Below, in pieces: positions 40,201 to 49,900 of a stretch of DNA of 64,000 nt. Each line of letters opens with the position of its first letter. The stretch's first letter is position 1. The DNA is taken from the NCBI RefSeq assembly GCF_900101015.1, contig NZ_FNFZ01000002.1, positions 27,221-91,220 of the forward strand, written 5' to 3'. Origin of the DNA: Sarcina sp. DSM 11001 (GTDB taxonomy: Bacteria > Bacillota > Clostridia > Lachnospirales > Lachnospiraceae). The notes under the pieces were generated by a model. The model saw nothing but the letters and a program-made list of their open reading frames with translations, was not told where the DNA came from and ran no database searches. Made by a program: the position numbers and the translations under genes.

Positions 40201-43200
40201 AAGGGGAGGAAAAGTATTCCGGATCGGAACAGAATTTCACGAATGCAGACGTTGATTCTGCGCCTGGTGACAATGATGCTCAGGAGACTTCTGAGGAACC
40301 TGCAGAGGACAACAGCGACTCCCCTGCTGACGGAGATGATAAAACAGCTGCGCCCCTATATGAGGATGCAGAGGAATTTATTTCAAATATCAAATCGGTG
40401 ACATTCACCGATGAAGACCTGCTGAGGGCAGCACAGATTACCGGGAAAACAACTGCCGCAGCGTTGAAAAAAGCGCTGGGGCTGGTTGTCGAGCCGTCCG
40501 CTGAGATCACAGAGGAAAAACTTGCCGAGTATGACGCGCGTGAGTTAACTGCGCCGGACTGGGCTCTGATCAGCTTGAAGCCGTTTGATACTGAGGAAGA
40601 GTTGACTATCACCATGAAGAATGGGGATCAGTTCCTGATCAAGGTGACGGATTTGAATGAAAATCCTTTTGGGTTAAACGGGAAATCATTCAAGATAGTA
40701 AATAATTCAACTGCCATGAGGAATAATGTGGCTGGAACATATGGTGCCGGACAGGTTTTTGATCAAACCAACACTCTCAGCTCAGGTGAAACATGGACAT
40801 TTGAATACACTGGCACTGATACCAAATTCCTGTTAAAAGACCATCAAGGGAGTTATTTGGTGATGATACCGAGTGCTGATCCGGCAAATGGGCTTGTAAA
40901 AGGTCTTCAATTGACTGCAGACAGAACGCTTGCTGAGATGTATCCGATAGTTGTCCAGGAGGTGATTGACAGAAACGGAACTCGCGGATATGCGCTTTTA
41001 GACTCGACATCAACACATGGGCTGATGCATAACAATAATAGTTATTATCTGGCAGAAGAAAACTTTTCGGGAAACAATACTAAACCAGAATACTGCATGC
41101 AGCTTCGGAATCCATCCAATACCGGCAAGCCCGGCACGATAGGCACGGCGGATACCAGGTCAGAAGGAATTACCATCAATCTGTTTGATTATAAATCCAT
41201 TGTCACTAAGTCCTATCAGAATCCGAACTACCCGTGGAATTGGATTTCCTATGAAACTGATGAGCTGGACGAAGCGGCCAATGCAGTGCCAAATGCATAT
41301 AATACAGGAATCAATAAAGGTCATGATTTAAAGTTTACATCTCATGGTACAGCCCCGGATTCTTCCAGTAATGTGTCTATAAATAACTGGGCTGATCCTT
41401 CCATGAACAATAGTAAATATGTATCTATACAGGGTGTCGTACAGTCTGAGCTTGAGAACGGCTTTCCGAAGCTGGCTACCGGCAGTAAGGAAAATCTGGG
41501 ATATCTATTCAATACGACAGCGATTGAAAATGCAAAAGATGTTTACGCTGACGTTAACCATCTTTTTATCAAGGACGAAAGAGGATATTATCGTTACAAC
41601 AGCGACCAGAACTATGCCTTCTATAATTCTACGGAAGGTGGAGGTGACTTTACAGTCTACGCCGGAACATTCAACGAAGAAGGTGGAGATGGTCATCTGA
41701 ACGAAGCAATCGGTTTTTTCCCGTTCAATGACTATGATGCCAGTCATACCTGTATACACGGCGATGGAAATGATTTTTATTATTATAATGGTCACAATTC
41801 ATCGCAGACCCCCGGCTGGTACAACCACCAGTTTGGCATGACGCTGGAAGCAAATTTCGTCATGACACCGGACGGCAAGTATCTTGGCGATGATATTGTG
41901 TTCAACTTCTCTGGCGACGATGACCTGTGGGTGTTTGTGGACGGTGTGCTGGTGCTGGATATCGGCGGCATACATAATCCCGTTGCTGGCAGCATCAATT
42001 TCAACTCAGGCAAGGTTACTGTGAGGGATGATGTTAACGGCGGGACACCTTCTCAGATGGTCGTAAATGGTGGAGTGGCGGGTCCCGGGTCGATAGAGGA
42101 AGCTTTTGAGCGTGTTACTGGTAAGGAGTGGGATGACAGTCCTTATACTCGTCACAAACTGCAGGTGTTCTATATGGAGCGCGGTGGCATGTATTCCAAC
42201 CTGTCCATCAACTTCAACCTGCCCGTCTACAAGACGGTTACCGTCCAGAAAGAACTGGACGGTCTCACCGAGGCACAGCTGGAGACCTACAATGATGAAT
42301 ACTTTTACTATCAGGTGAATATCGACGGTCAGCCGTACACCGGCCCGTACGGCGTACTTACGCGACCGGCAACACCAGAAGAACTAGCAAAATGGGAATG
42401 GGATACAGAAGATCGTACCAGCGGCCATTGGACCGATGGCGGTACTCATACAGAAACTATCAATAAAAACAACGAATTGGTCAAATGGCACATCTATGTA
42501 AAAGACGGCCTCGTGCGCGTAAAGCCCGGCTGGTACTTCACGATTGAAGAATTGCCCCAGAATGCCACTTTCTCTGTGGTGGAGCTATACGGATATGATT
42601 CCAGTTATGCAGGTAAATTCCATGACGGACAGGTTGATACTCCACAGACTGCCAATCTGATGGATCCTTTCCTGACCCCCTGGGCGGATTACAGATATAA
42701 AACTGACCCCCTTAATCCCTTGATCGAGGAAGATCTACCTTTGCATGAAGTGACTGTAGACGGCCGCAAGGCCTGGAGCAGCCCTAATAACCCTGAGAAG
42801 CCGATACGATATTCCGATTGGGTCTTGTTCCACAATCATCTGTCCACAGCGCTTCAGGTTGAAAAGGTGTGGTATGATCGCGAAGGGCATGTAGTCACCC
42901 ACACAACGGATCCGATCAATTACAAGATCCACCGGATTCCTTACCAGATAGTCGATGATGATGACCCTGAAAATGAGACGGGGAAGAAACGGATCGATTA
43001 CCCTGTGCAGGAAGTTGTAGATTCGCCTGAAAAGGTAGTAGGAGCAGGTCAAGTCTACGTACAGTCTATGCAGGGCTATACCGGAACGCTTGCCTACGAC
43101 GGAGAGAATCCTGAGAATTATTGGAAAGAAAAAGTAACAGGACTTCCAAGAGTTGGCATGTATACGCCAGCCGGTCAGACAGACCCGATTAAAGTGCTTT

Positions 43201-45356
43201 TTGAGTACTACGTCACGGAAGAAACTCATGTTAATGGGTATAAGCATTTTATCGAAGGCGGCGAGATAACAGATACCGATGATCCAAATTACGGTGAGTA
43301 TTCGTATGAAATCAAAAACGAACCGCTGAATCCGACGGATCAGCAGACGCAGCTCGATATTGAAAAAATATGGGAGGACGATGATGATGACCTTCACAAA
43401 AACGACACCATTGTCTTTACGGTTACGCAAAAGAAATACCTTGCCGAGGCTAATTTGAACGGGACAAAGCGTAAGCTGTACCCGATCACCATTAACCTGG
43501 TCGACGAAGGCGGTCATGCCGGAAATCCTCGTGAAACAGATACGAGAGTCGTGTATGTTCCCGAGGGCGCATCATTTACTCTGACGCCCTACTATAATGA
43601 TTCAGGAAATGAAAATGAACATGTGGTGAGTGTGGGCGGCAATGGGGTTATTGCCGGTACTACTACCGGCGCTTCACCCAGAACCAGAACAATTGTCACC
43701 AGCAATGGAGCTCCAAGCACCACATATTATTATCCTAATAATCATATTTCGGGGTATCCCGGCAATTCTCAGCTAACGTTTACATTTAATAATGTCAACG
43801 AGGCCAGGGAAATTACGCTGTGGCTTTATGCTGGAAATGATGAGTGGGTCAAGCTTTATGACGTTGACCATCCGACAGTTAATTATCTCGATAAAACCAT
43901 TCCGGGCGGTCAATCGGAATATCATCACTGGACGTGCGAACTGTCCAGTAATGGACGGATTATCTGGGATATTGAAGAGGTTTTGGATAACATTGTCCCG
44001 GGCCACAATCCGAATATTGATCCGAATAACCTGTCAGAGCCTGTGTTGACCACTTCGTACGAGTACACGATGAATCTCACCAACAGCAGCGAGAACGGAT
44101 TGCCGACGCTTTTCACCAATGGTGTCACAGGTGGTGTTGTTGCACTGGGATATGCTGAGGGTGCCGATGACCAAACATGGAAAGGCAGCATTACGGAACT
44201 TCCACGTTACGAATATAAAGGAACTCAGAATTTACCTTACATCTATACATATGAGGTGACAGAGGCGCGTATTGGCTCGGAGACTGTGATCGTTTCGCCG
44301 GTCTATGATACGGAGACTCCTCCGGGATTGTACAATGGCCAGACTTCGCAATATCTTGTGAAGTGGAAAGAACAGTCTGAAGGAAACTGGAAGTTCACGA
44401 ACAAGGCAAAAGAAACAACAGAGGTGAATGCGTCTAAGAAATGGGTGGATTCGGACGGGAATCCAATGACGCCGCCCGAAAGCGCAACCGTGACCTTTGA
44501 GCTGTTGGCGGACGGAGAATCCACAGGAAAAACCATCATACTGAACGGCACGACAGTTACGGAACAGATTGCCCAACTCGAGGCAATTACAGATATGACG
44601 GAAGAACAGGCTGCAGAATTAGCATCTCTGAAGGCTTTGGCGTTTGGGGAGCTGACAACAGCCTGGAAAGCCGAGTGGAAGAATCTGCCCAAATATAAAT
44701 ATGAGGTAATAGAAGAAATACCGGGAACGGCTCCAACCGTGACTCCGAACCAAATTATTGCTTATACCGTGAAAGAAACGGTGGAGTATTCTGGTTATCA
44801 GAATATGAATCCGGACGGCGTCGGAAATAATGGCGAAATAACTAATAAACAACTCAAATTCAGCCTGAAGATCTTAAAGGTTGATGCAAACAGCAGAGAA
44901 AAAGCTCTGTCAGGAGCCACATTCCAGCTGATGCGAAGGCTTCCCGGGGAAAGCATCTTTACAAAATTTGAGAACGACAGCTTCGAAGTAGAGGATAATA
45001 ATAAGAGAACGGGGCCGTTTACAGTGTCATCACCGCAGGGCATCACCCTTGATGGGCTTGTTCCGGGCGAATACCGGATAGAGGAAAAGGTGGCTCCGGA
45101 TGGTTATAATATTATTTTACAGCCATTTACCTTTACGCTTGTCACAGATGGAACAGTAACGACTTCGGATTCAGATAATTCACTGGTGGTGCTGTTCCAG
45201 AAGAATGGTGACGATCCGTCAGGATTGCAGATTGGAAACACTCCCGGTTCTGCGCTTCCGCATACTGGCGGTCCGGGTACCAAACTTTTCATCTTCCTCG
45301 GAATAATGCTTACAGTATTTGCCGGAGCTGGCCTGATCATACGGAAAACAAACTGA
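37281..45356 (+). CDS. G4: giant LPxTG surface protein (class B), fibro-slime and CnaB domains
   Basis: A 2691-residue wall-anchored protein. Order: class B signal region (MKKLIARIQKILHDRR, to 52); three His/Cys units (53-103); acidic linker with repeated EEKDSEI segments (about 195-250); conserved domain (277-543); charged linker; second conserved domain with VEADKDTFPEG (748-845); junction FSVYAIVYTVDFHFEVNGR (928), whose usual IPGGGF is replaced by IHGGET; a diverged third domain (1024-1123). The core is a fibro-slime-like domain (about 1296-1650, GDDDLWVFVDG at 1545). A CnaB-rich part (1857-2375) closely matches the G3 C-terminal half, including PVQEVV, QGYTGTLAY and VYVPEGASFTL. A CnaB domain (2381-2505), a SpaA domain (2527-2625) and LPHTG at 2659 follow. 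The ribosome site is CAGGAAAG. Predicted adhesin; ligand unknown. The mix of a G1/G5-like core and a G3-like end suggests domain shuffling. Confidence 0.9.
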   Translation: MKKLIARIQKILHDRRTRQFLTRFVSVTAAIVVFVTTYVLVLPAITMEREAHCGIQAHQHDDSCYEEVLVCGLEESEDHQHTADCYEKKLVCGMEAHTHSPACYSDEVSANDKENAAVAATHSLAGAVSETEGNDNSFDAYAGDFEGTDAAVNKSIQEADDEADNYEENAAGASFDEMSTDAPTDSPDKTDNRTSAGETVSDTISEEKDSEISAGEAASDTISEEKDSEILAEEKDSEIFAGETTSGAVSEANFAEIDQADTARTEEVSGENINADPYVPALEPVDFNTVLTSSTGIYYYHKDTHKDTEADAETDADTDDKTTPVTSAEITDWKPVEEDTILAPEDLIRVYLRYSVPAGQLNSTNTLARYRLPENLVLSEEQVTAINKAENGISAQYMDYDTLEVKDPVAHEESLGVEAIEGTRTPDQDVDEYLAGIAGPEGDAREYISATVKVENVYAENSYANEENYEKETAAYENEGHADNGESGSDSAWLGQDLIFTFTPYTVEKNRHEYDSSGQPTKAGQEVDGWLALDFNMSQVKWVETDRDAQTVEQVTDTEPEDDIESNEHNSGETADHSDLGTKDEVPSDKEEENPNSGKQDTLDPSKTVKTITTTTVRKEAEIVFVEEIKKDRDSNIESRDEISTKLTLVETSAEETEAHADGAAVDEETTARSKTQNADDSKKQGGDKEKEEKDKENDQEEAEKESEKEVNKLTVTMPAATFEDSIVVRSGSLISDTTATEPEETEIKVHVEADKDTFPEGVKMVLKTVSEEDLEAVASAVEDAVSNDDTVSNKTRGFHALDISFVNKDGREIEPLKPIRVSMSSEAIRAAVEDQTTAPVVVHVKDDNSDTDTETADPDKTENRETPEISENQDQDTFGNREENKGTVTEATVIVTEPVKQNAAEQNAAESEEENSTDTITFTSDSFSVYAIVYTVDFHFEVNGRVFEFSIHGGETVSLKTVLSALNIVPGEEGEEKYSGSEQNFTNADVDSAPGDNDAQETSEEPAEDNSDSPADGDDKTAAPLYEDAEEFISNIKSVTFTDEDLLRAAQITGKTTAAALKKALGLVVEPSAEITEEKLAEYDARELTAPDWALISLKPFDTEEELTITMKNGDQFLIKVTDLNENPFGLNGKSFKIVNNSTAMRNNVAGTYGAGQVFDQTNTLSSGETWTFEYTGTDTKFLLKDHQGSYLVMIPSADPANGLVKGLQLTADRTLAEMYPIVVQEVIDRNGTRGYALLDSTSTHGLMHNNNSYYLAEENFSGNNTKPEYCMQLRNPSNTGKPGTIGTADTRSEGITINLFDYKSIVTKSYQNPNYPWNWISYETDELDEAANAVPNAYNTGINKGHDLKFTSHGTAPDSSSNVSINNWADPSMNNSKYVSIQGVVQSELENGFPKLATGSKENLGYLFNTTAIENAKDVYADVNHLFIKDERGYYRYNSDQNYAFYNSTEGGGDFTVYAGTFNEEGGDGHLNEAIGFFPFNDYDASHTCIHGDGNDFYYYNGHNSSQTPGWYNHQFGMTLEANFVMTPDGKYLGDDIVFNFSGDDDLWVFVDGVLVLDIGGIHNPVAGSINFNSGKVTVRDDVNGGTPSQMVVNGGVAGPGSIEEAFERVTGKEWDDSPYTRHKLQVFYMERGGMYSNLSINFNLPVYKTVTVQKELDGLTEAQLETYNDEYFYYQVNIDGQPYTGPYGVLTRPATPEELAKWEWDTEDRTSGHWTDGGTHTETINKNNELVKWHIYVKDGLVRVKPGWYFTIEELPQNATFSVVELYGYDSSYAGKFHDGQVDTPQTANLMDPFLTPWADYRYKTDPLNPLIEEDLPLHEVTVDGRKAWSSPNNPEKPIRYSDWVLFHNHLSTALQVEKVWYDREGHVVTHTTDPINYKIHRIPYQIVDDDDPENETGKKRIDYPVQEVVDSPEKVVGAGQVYVQSMQGYTGTLAYDGENPENYWKEKVTGLPRVGMYTPAGQTDPIKVLFEYYVTEETHVNGYKHFIEGGEITDTDDPNYGEYSYEIKNEPLNPTDQQTQLDIEKIWEDDDDDLHKNDTIVFTVTQKKYLAEANLNGTKRKLYPITINLVDEGGHAGNPRETDTRVVYVPEGASFTLTPYYNDSGNENEHVVSVGGNGVIAGTTTGASPRTRTIVTSNGAPSTTYYYPNNHISGYPGNSQLTFTFNNVNEAREITLWLYAGNDEWVKLYDVDHPTVNYLDKTIPGGQSEYHHWTCELSSNGRIIWDIEEVLDNIVPGHNPNIDPNNLSEPVLTTSYEYTMNLTNSSENGLPTLFTNGVTGGVVALGYAEGADDQTWKGSITELPRYEYKGTQNLPYIYTYEVTEARIGSETVIVSPVYDTETPPGLYNGQTSQYLVKWKEQSEGNWKFTNKAKETTEVNASKKWVDSDGNPMTPPESATVTFELLADGESTGKTIILNGTTVTEQIAQLEAITDMTEEQAAELASLKALAFGELTTAWKAEWKNLPKYKYEVIEEIPGTAPTVTPNQIIAYTVKETVEYSGYQNMNPDGVGNNGEITNKQLKFSLKILKVDANSREKALSGATFQLMRRLPGESIFTKFENDSFEVEDNNKRTGPFTVSSPQGITLDGLVPGEYRIEEKVAPDGYNIILQPFTFTLVTDGTVTTSDSDNSLVVLFQKNGDDPSGLQIGNTPGSALPHTGGPGTKLFIFLGIMLTVFAGAGLIIRKTN

Positions 45357-45409
45357 TTTTTTGCAGAACAGTGTCAGGTATCGACAGCAATAGTAAGCGA
45401 TAGTAATAA

Positions 45410-45455
45410 AGATAAAGATACAGATAAAGATACAGATAAAGATAAAGATAAAGCC
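45410..45455. repeat. Hexamer microsatellite after G4
   Basis: About seven tandem copies of AAAGAT, two of them varied to ACAGAT, run directly into the left arm of the terminator at 45447. A short-unit tract like this can slip in copy number, but it lies downstream of the gene and outside the terminator stem except for its last unit. Confidence 0.75.
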
Positions 45456-45489
45456 CTGTGGAGATCATCCTGCTTCACAGGGCTTTATC
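45447..45489 (+). terminator. Terminator of G4
   Basis: A perfect 14-base stem, GATAAAGCCCTGTG against CACAGGGCTTTATC, with a 15-base loop, about 90 bases after the G4 stop. T-rich sequence (TTGAGTTTTG) follows. Confidence 0.8.
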
Positions 45490-45645
45490 TTGAGTTTTGC
45501 CGCTTTTGCGGATTAACGCGATAAAGCGCATTTAGAGCGTTTGAATAAACAAAAAATGATTCCGTCCATATCGGGTACTGATTTGCCATGAATACAAAGA
45601 GAAATTTTGTTTAAAATTTCACACAATTATGCTTTTTCCTCAGCT

Positions 45646-45681
45646 TGTGACGCTTTCTTATATTGTTCAATTCGTATAATG
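45646..45681 (+). promoter_or_regulatory. Candidate promoter of the AP2-G5 cassette
   Basis: TGTGACGCTTTCTTATATTG at 45646 and TATAAT at 45675-45680 repeat the arrangement before the first AP2 gene, with identical spacing. The predicted transcript would carry the AP2 gene and, across only 50 bases, G5. Confidence 0.5.
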
Positions 45682-45807
45682 CATTTGGTCATACCGCCGA
45701 GTCTGGATATGACCATGATAAGGACATCATAGATAACAAGAAACCAGGTAAGATGCAGCCATATGACCTGCGGCGAAATACTAATTAAGTTTGGAGGCAT
45801 CACAATA

Positions 45808-46893
45808 ATGTCAAGGCAAATGATAGTGCCGGAGCACTTGAAAAAAACGGAAGAACTGAAACGGTCAGAACGCAATATACAGTCGGAAAGTCAGAAGTGC
45901 CTGGTCAGGGCAAAGTACCGGACACAGCAAAATGTTTCGACCCGGTCCGGCCAGCCTCTGCAATCGAAAAAGACTTCCAGAATCATATGCGGAGCTCGTT
46001 TCGGTCATCTCACTGTTCTTGAACAGACAGAAGAACGAAAATGCGGATACGTGGTATGGCGCTGCCGCTGCGATTGCGGAAATGAATATGGGGCGGTAAG
46101 CCGTGAACTGAGAAGCGGCAGGGCAGTTTCCTGTAAGGAGCCTTCCTGTGAATATTACAGAGAAGCCTTGAATAAACGCTACAGCCGGGAAGACTTCACA
46201 GGACGGCGGTTCGGGAAGCTGCTGGTACTTGGCCTGGCTGCAGAAGATATTACTTCACCATCTGGAAAGCCTGTCCAGAGCAGAATCAAGCGGGATGCAA
46301 ACGGCCGGGTCCTCTGGAACTGCAAGTGTGACTGTGGAAATACCGTAGAGGCCACGAGTTCGGAACTTAAATCAGGTAATCGAAAGAGCTGCGGCTGTCT
46401 TTCACGCCCGCCCCTGTACGATTGGGTAGGAAAACGATTCGGCAGGCTGACGGTAACAGCCTATGATGGAAAGCGAAACGGTTATCATTACTGGAAATGT
46501 CTTTGTGACTGCGGAAATGAAACTGTCGTTGTCCAGACGAGCCTTCTGCGCGGACACACCTCCAGCTGCGGATGTCTCGGCAGGTCGCTGAAAGACCGCC
46601 GGACTTTGGTTGACGGAACCTGCGTAGAGATCCTGAGATCTGCTCTTTTGAAGGGGACGATCCCACAGAATAACAGTTCCGGAGTCCGGGGGGTGTACTG
46701 GCAGAAAAGACAGCAGCGCTGGGTCGCGCAGATCATGTTTAAAGGAAAGATGATCTACCTGGGAAGCTACAATACCATCGGGGAAGCAACGATCGCCCGT
46801 AAACGCGGCGAACAGAAATACTTTGGAGAGTTCCTCGAAGAGTACGATGCCAGGACTGCAGAGGAAATGCAGCAAACAGGTACCGGGGATTAA
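45808..46893 (+). CDS. AP2-domain protein with three CxCDCG zinc-ribbon-like repeats, copy 2 (intact)
   Basis: A 361-residue predicted DNA-binding protein. Three repeats share the pattern RFGxLTV or RFGKLLV...WxCxCDCGN...L..G...SC: one with WRCRCDCGNEY, one with WNCKCDCGNTV, one with WKCLCDCGNET, the last two ending SCGC. The spaced cysteines suggest metal-binding ribbons. A C-terminal AP2-type domain follows (NNSSGVRGVYWQKRQQRWVA then YLGSYNTIGEATIARKRGE), the fold used by plant AP2/ERF factors and some phage HNH proteins to bind DNA. There is no HNH nuclease motif. The start at 45808 has GGAGG 10 bases upstream and matches copy 1; an ATG 15 codons earlier lacks support. G5 begins 50 bases downstream with no terminator between, so co-transcription is likely. 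A role as regulator of the giant gene is inference from this repeated linkage; being a mobile-element relic is the alternative. Confidence 0.85.
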   Translation: MSRQMIVPEHLKKTEELKRSERNIQSESQKCLVRAKYRTQQNVSTRSGQPLQSKKTSRIICGARFGHLTVLEQTEERKCGYVVWRCRCDCGNEYGAVSRELRSGRAVSCKEPSCEYYREALNKRYSREDFTGRRFGKLLVLGLAAEDITSPSGKPVQSRIKRDANGRVLWNCKCDCGNTVEATSSELKSGNRKSCGCLSRPPLYDWVGKRFGRLTVTAYDGKRNGYHYWKCLCDCGNETVVVQTSLLRGHTSSCGCLGRSLKDRRTLVDGTCVEILRSALLKGTIPQNNSSGVRGVYWQKRQQRWVAQIMFKGKMIYLGSYNTIGEATIARKRGEQKYFGEFLEEYDARTAEEMQQTGTGD

Positions 46894-46943
46894 CGGCAGA
46901 CATCAAACAACATATGTTTTAACAGAAAGAAGCGCAAGTAAAT

Positions 46944-49900
46944 ATGAGAGCATTACTTCGAAGGATCAGACAGATATTGAGGGACCGCAAAACGCGCCGC
47001 ATTTTTACCAGACTTGTGAGCACGGTTGCGGCCATTGTTGTCTTTGTGACAACGTATGCTTTAGTATTACCGGCCATTACTATGGAGGCAGAGGCACAGT
47101 GCGGCATAGAAGCCCACCAGCATGATGACAGTTGTTATGAAGATGTGCTTGTCTGTGACATTCCGGAGAGCTCCGGGCACCATCATGACGAGTCCTGCTA
47201 CAGTGTGGATCTGCAGTTGATTTGCCGGATTGACGAACACCAGCATGATGCCGGCTGTTATGACGAGAATGGCAAGTTGACCTGTGGAAAGGCCGAACAT
47301 GTCCACAGCGAAGAGAATGGCTGCTACAAAGAAGTCCATGACCTTGTGTGCGGCCAGGAGGAGAACGCCGGACACAAGCATGATGACAGCTGCTATAAGA
47401 AGGTGCTGACATGCGGGAAGGAAGTGCATACCCACAGTCAGGCCTGTTATCGTTCTGATGATGCAGAAATAAACACGGAGAGTGCGGCAGTCAGCAGTAC
47501 GGGTTCAGCGGCGTCCATAGAGACAAACGCGTCTTCTGCGTCGACCGAAACAGTCGGCAGGGAGGGGGCGGGCGCATCAGCTTCCACAGCAGAAACGGAT
47601 ATTGAAAATATAGATAATACAGGTTATACAGATAGTACAGGTGCCGTAAATTCCGGGTCTTCTGCAGCATCCGGATCTTCTGAAGGTTCCGGGAGTTCTA
47701 CAGCCTCCGGGAAGACTACAAATGATGAAGCATCTGATGAAGCATCTGCTTTATTTACTTCATCTACTACATCCTCTGCATCCGGCACATCCACAGTCGT
47801 GGGCACTGCCTCAGGAGATGCATATGTTCCTGTGCTGGATTCTCTGGATTTCGACCGGATCCTCACAGACAGCACCGGCCTCTACTATTTTCACGCCAAA
47901 GACGGAGAAACTGTTCCTGAGAATTCCGTGGATATAACGGACTGGAAGCCCCTGGATGAAGATACCGTTTTAGCTCCGGCAGATATCATCCGGGTCTATT
48001 TGGCGTACTCCATTCCTGCAGGGGGCCTCAATGACACAAACGCCGCAGCCCGTTACCGCCTGCCTTCGAACATCCATCTTTCAGACAGTCAGATGGAGTC
48101 TATCAATTCCAACGTAAACGGCATCTCGAACCAGTATGTCAACATGGACACACTGGAGATCACGGATCCCGTCAAATACAGCCAGACTCTTGGCGTGGAA
48201 GCTATTGAAGGAACCCGCAAGCCTTCCGATAACTTTGAAGACTATTTCGCAAAGCACAAGGAGTCGGACGGGCAGGAGTACATTTCTGCGACCGTAAAAG
48301 TCGAAGATGTCTATGATACAGACGATTTCGATGCAGCAAAGAACGGGACCAGAACCAGGTTGGGAACTGACCTCGTTTTTACCTTCACTCCCTACTCTGT
48401 TCGGAAAAACCAGCACACCTATGACAGTGCCGGAAAACCCACCAGTGCCGGACAGGAGATCCAGGGCTGGATGACCTTTGATCTCAGAACCGACCAGATT
48501 GATTTTGAGACCATTGATGTAAAATCAAAGAAAAATAAGGATTCGGAGCAGAGCAAAGATGATCAGGCCGAGACGGATCGAAGCGAGACTGATGGAGCCA
48601 AGGCTGATCGAACTAAGGCTGGTTCAACCGGAACTGATCCAGTCAAAACTGATTTAGCTAAGACTGATCTCAGCGAAAAAGAGACTGTAGAGAAAGAGGC
48701 AACTATCGTCTTTGTTCCGAAAACCAGTAAGTCACAGTCGGGATTAGATATAGACGAGATCAGCAAGACCCTTCATCTGCGGGAAAGCGCTGCAGGTTCT
48801 GTAACTGCTTCCGATGGCAGAACAGAAGAAGCAGATAAAAAATATGATTCAGATAAAGGGACAGAATCAGAGGAAAAATCAGATTCAGATAAAGACGTAA
48901 ATCCGGATACAGCAGGGATAGGTGACAGGGCGGAGAAACTGCCTTTGCGTTACCCTGCCCTGACATTCCGGGATTCCATCACAGCTTCCATGGGAGCTTT
49001 GTCCACAGATACAGAAAACGGACAAACGAACTCGATTCCGGAAGAGACCGAACTGACTGTCCATGTGGAGGCAGACGAAGGAACCTTCCCGGAAGGGACC
49101 ACCATGAAACTCTCCACCGTTGAAGACATGGGCACCGTCGCCTCCGCTGTCGAAGAAGCCGTGACCGCTGACGATGCAGTCAGTAGTAAAACGCGTGGCT
49201 TCCACGCCGTGGACATCAGCTTCTGGAACACGGAAGGCTCCGAGATTGAACCCCTCAAACCCATCAGGGTCTCTATAAAGAGCGAAAGCATCAAACAGGC
49301 TGTCGAGGATAACTCTACGGCTCCGGTTGTTGTACATGTAACTGATTCCGTGACGGATAAGACCCCTGCTGGCAAGACAGATGAAGCCGAGACAGAGCAT
49401 TCACGGGTAATGAACAAGGAAACAAATAGAGGATCGGCAGAGGAAAAAAGAGAAACGGAAGAGGATACGGAGACCGAAGAAACCATAGACGAGGAGGGGG
49501 ACAGCAAGACTCCTTCTGCGACGATCGTAGAAACTGAAAAGCAGATTTCAACTGAAAATAGTAAAAAGGACGATACTGACACCATTACATTTGAAACAGG
49601 AACCTTCTCTGTCTACGCTATTGTGTACACAGTGGATTTCAACTGGCAAGTAAATGGGAAAATGTATGAATTTTCTATACCAGGGGGCGGATTTGTAAGT
49701 TTTTCAAAACTTATGGAAGTCCTCGGTGTAGCAGAAAACAACACGCAGAGTGACTCCGGGAAAAAGTCTGCAGGAGCCCGGGAAGAGGAGAATATGCCGG
49801 TTACATCTGCGCTGACACAGGACGACCTGCAGATAAGCGAAGAGACAAAAGAATTTGTCGCAGACGTGGATAAAGTTGAGTTCTCCAATTCGGATCTGGT

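Larger units (their letters stand above)
45357..45807. other. Spacer between G4 and AP2 copy 2
   Basis: Contains the hexamer repeat and terminator of G4 and the promoter region of the AP2-G5 cassette, listed separately. The remainder (about 45490-45640) shows no gene. Confidence 0.5.

Noticed and set aside
45410-45455. CRISPR-like short repeats after G4
   Set aside because: Units are six bases with no spacers: a microsatellite, not an array.
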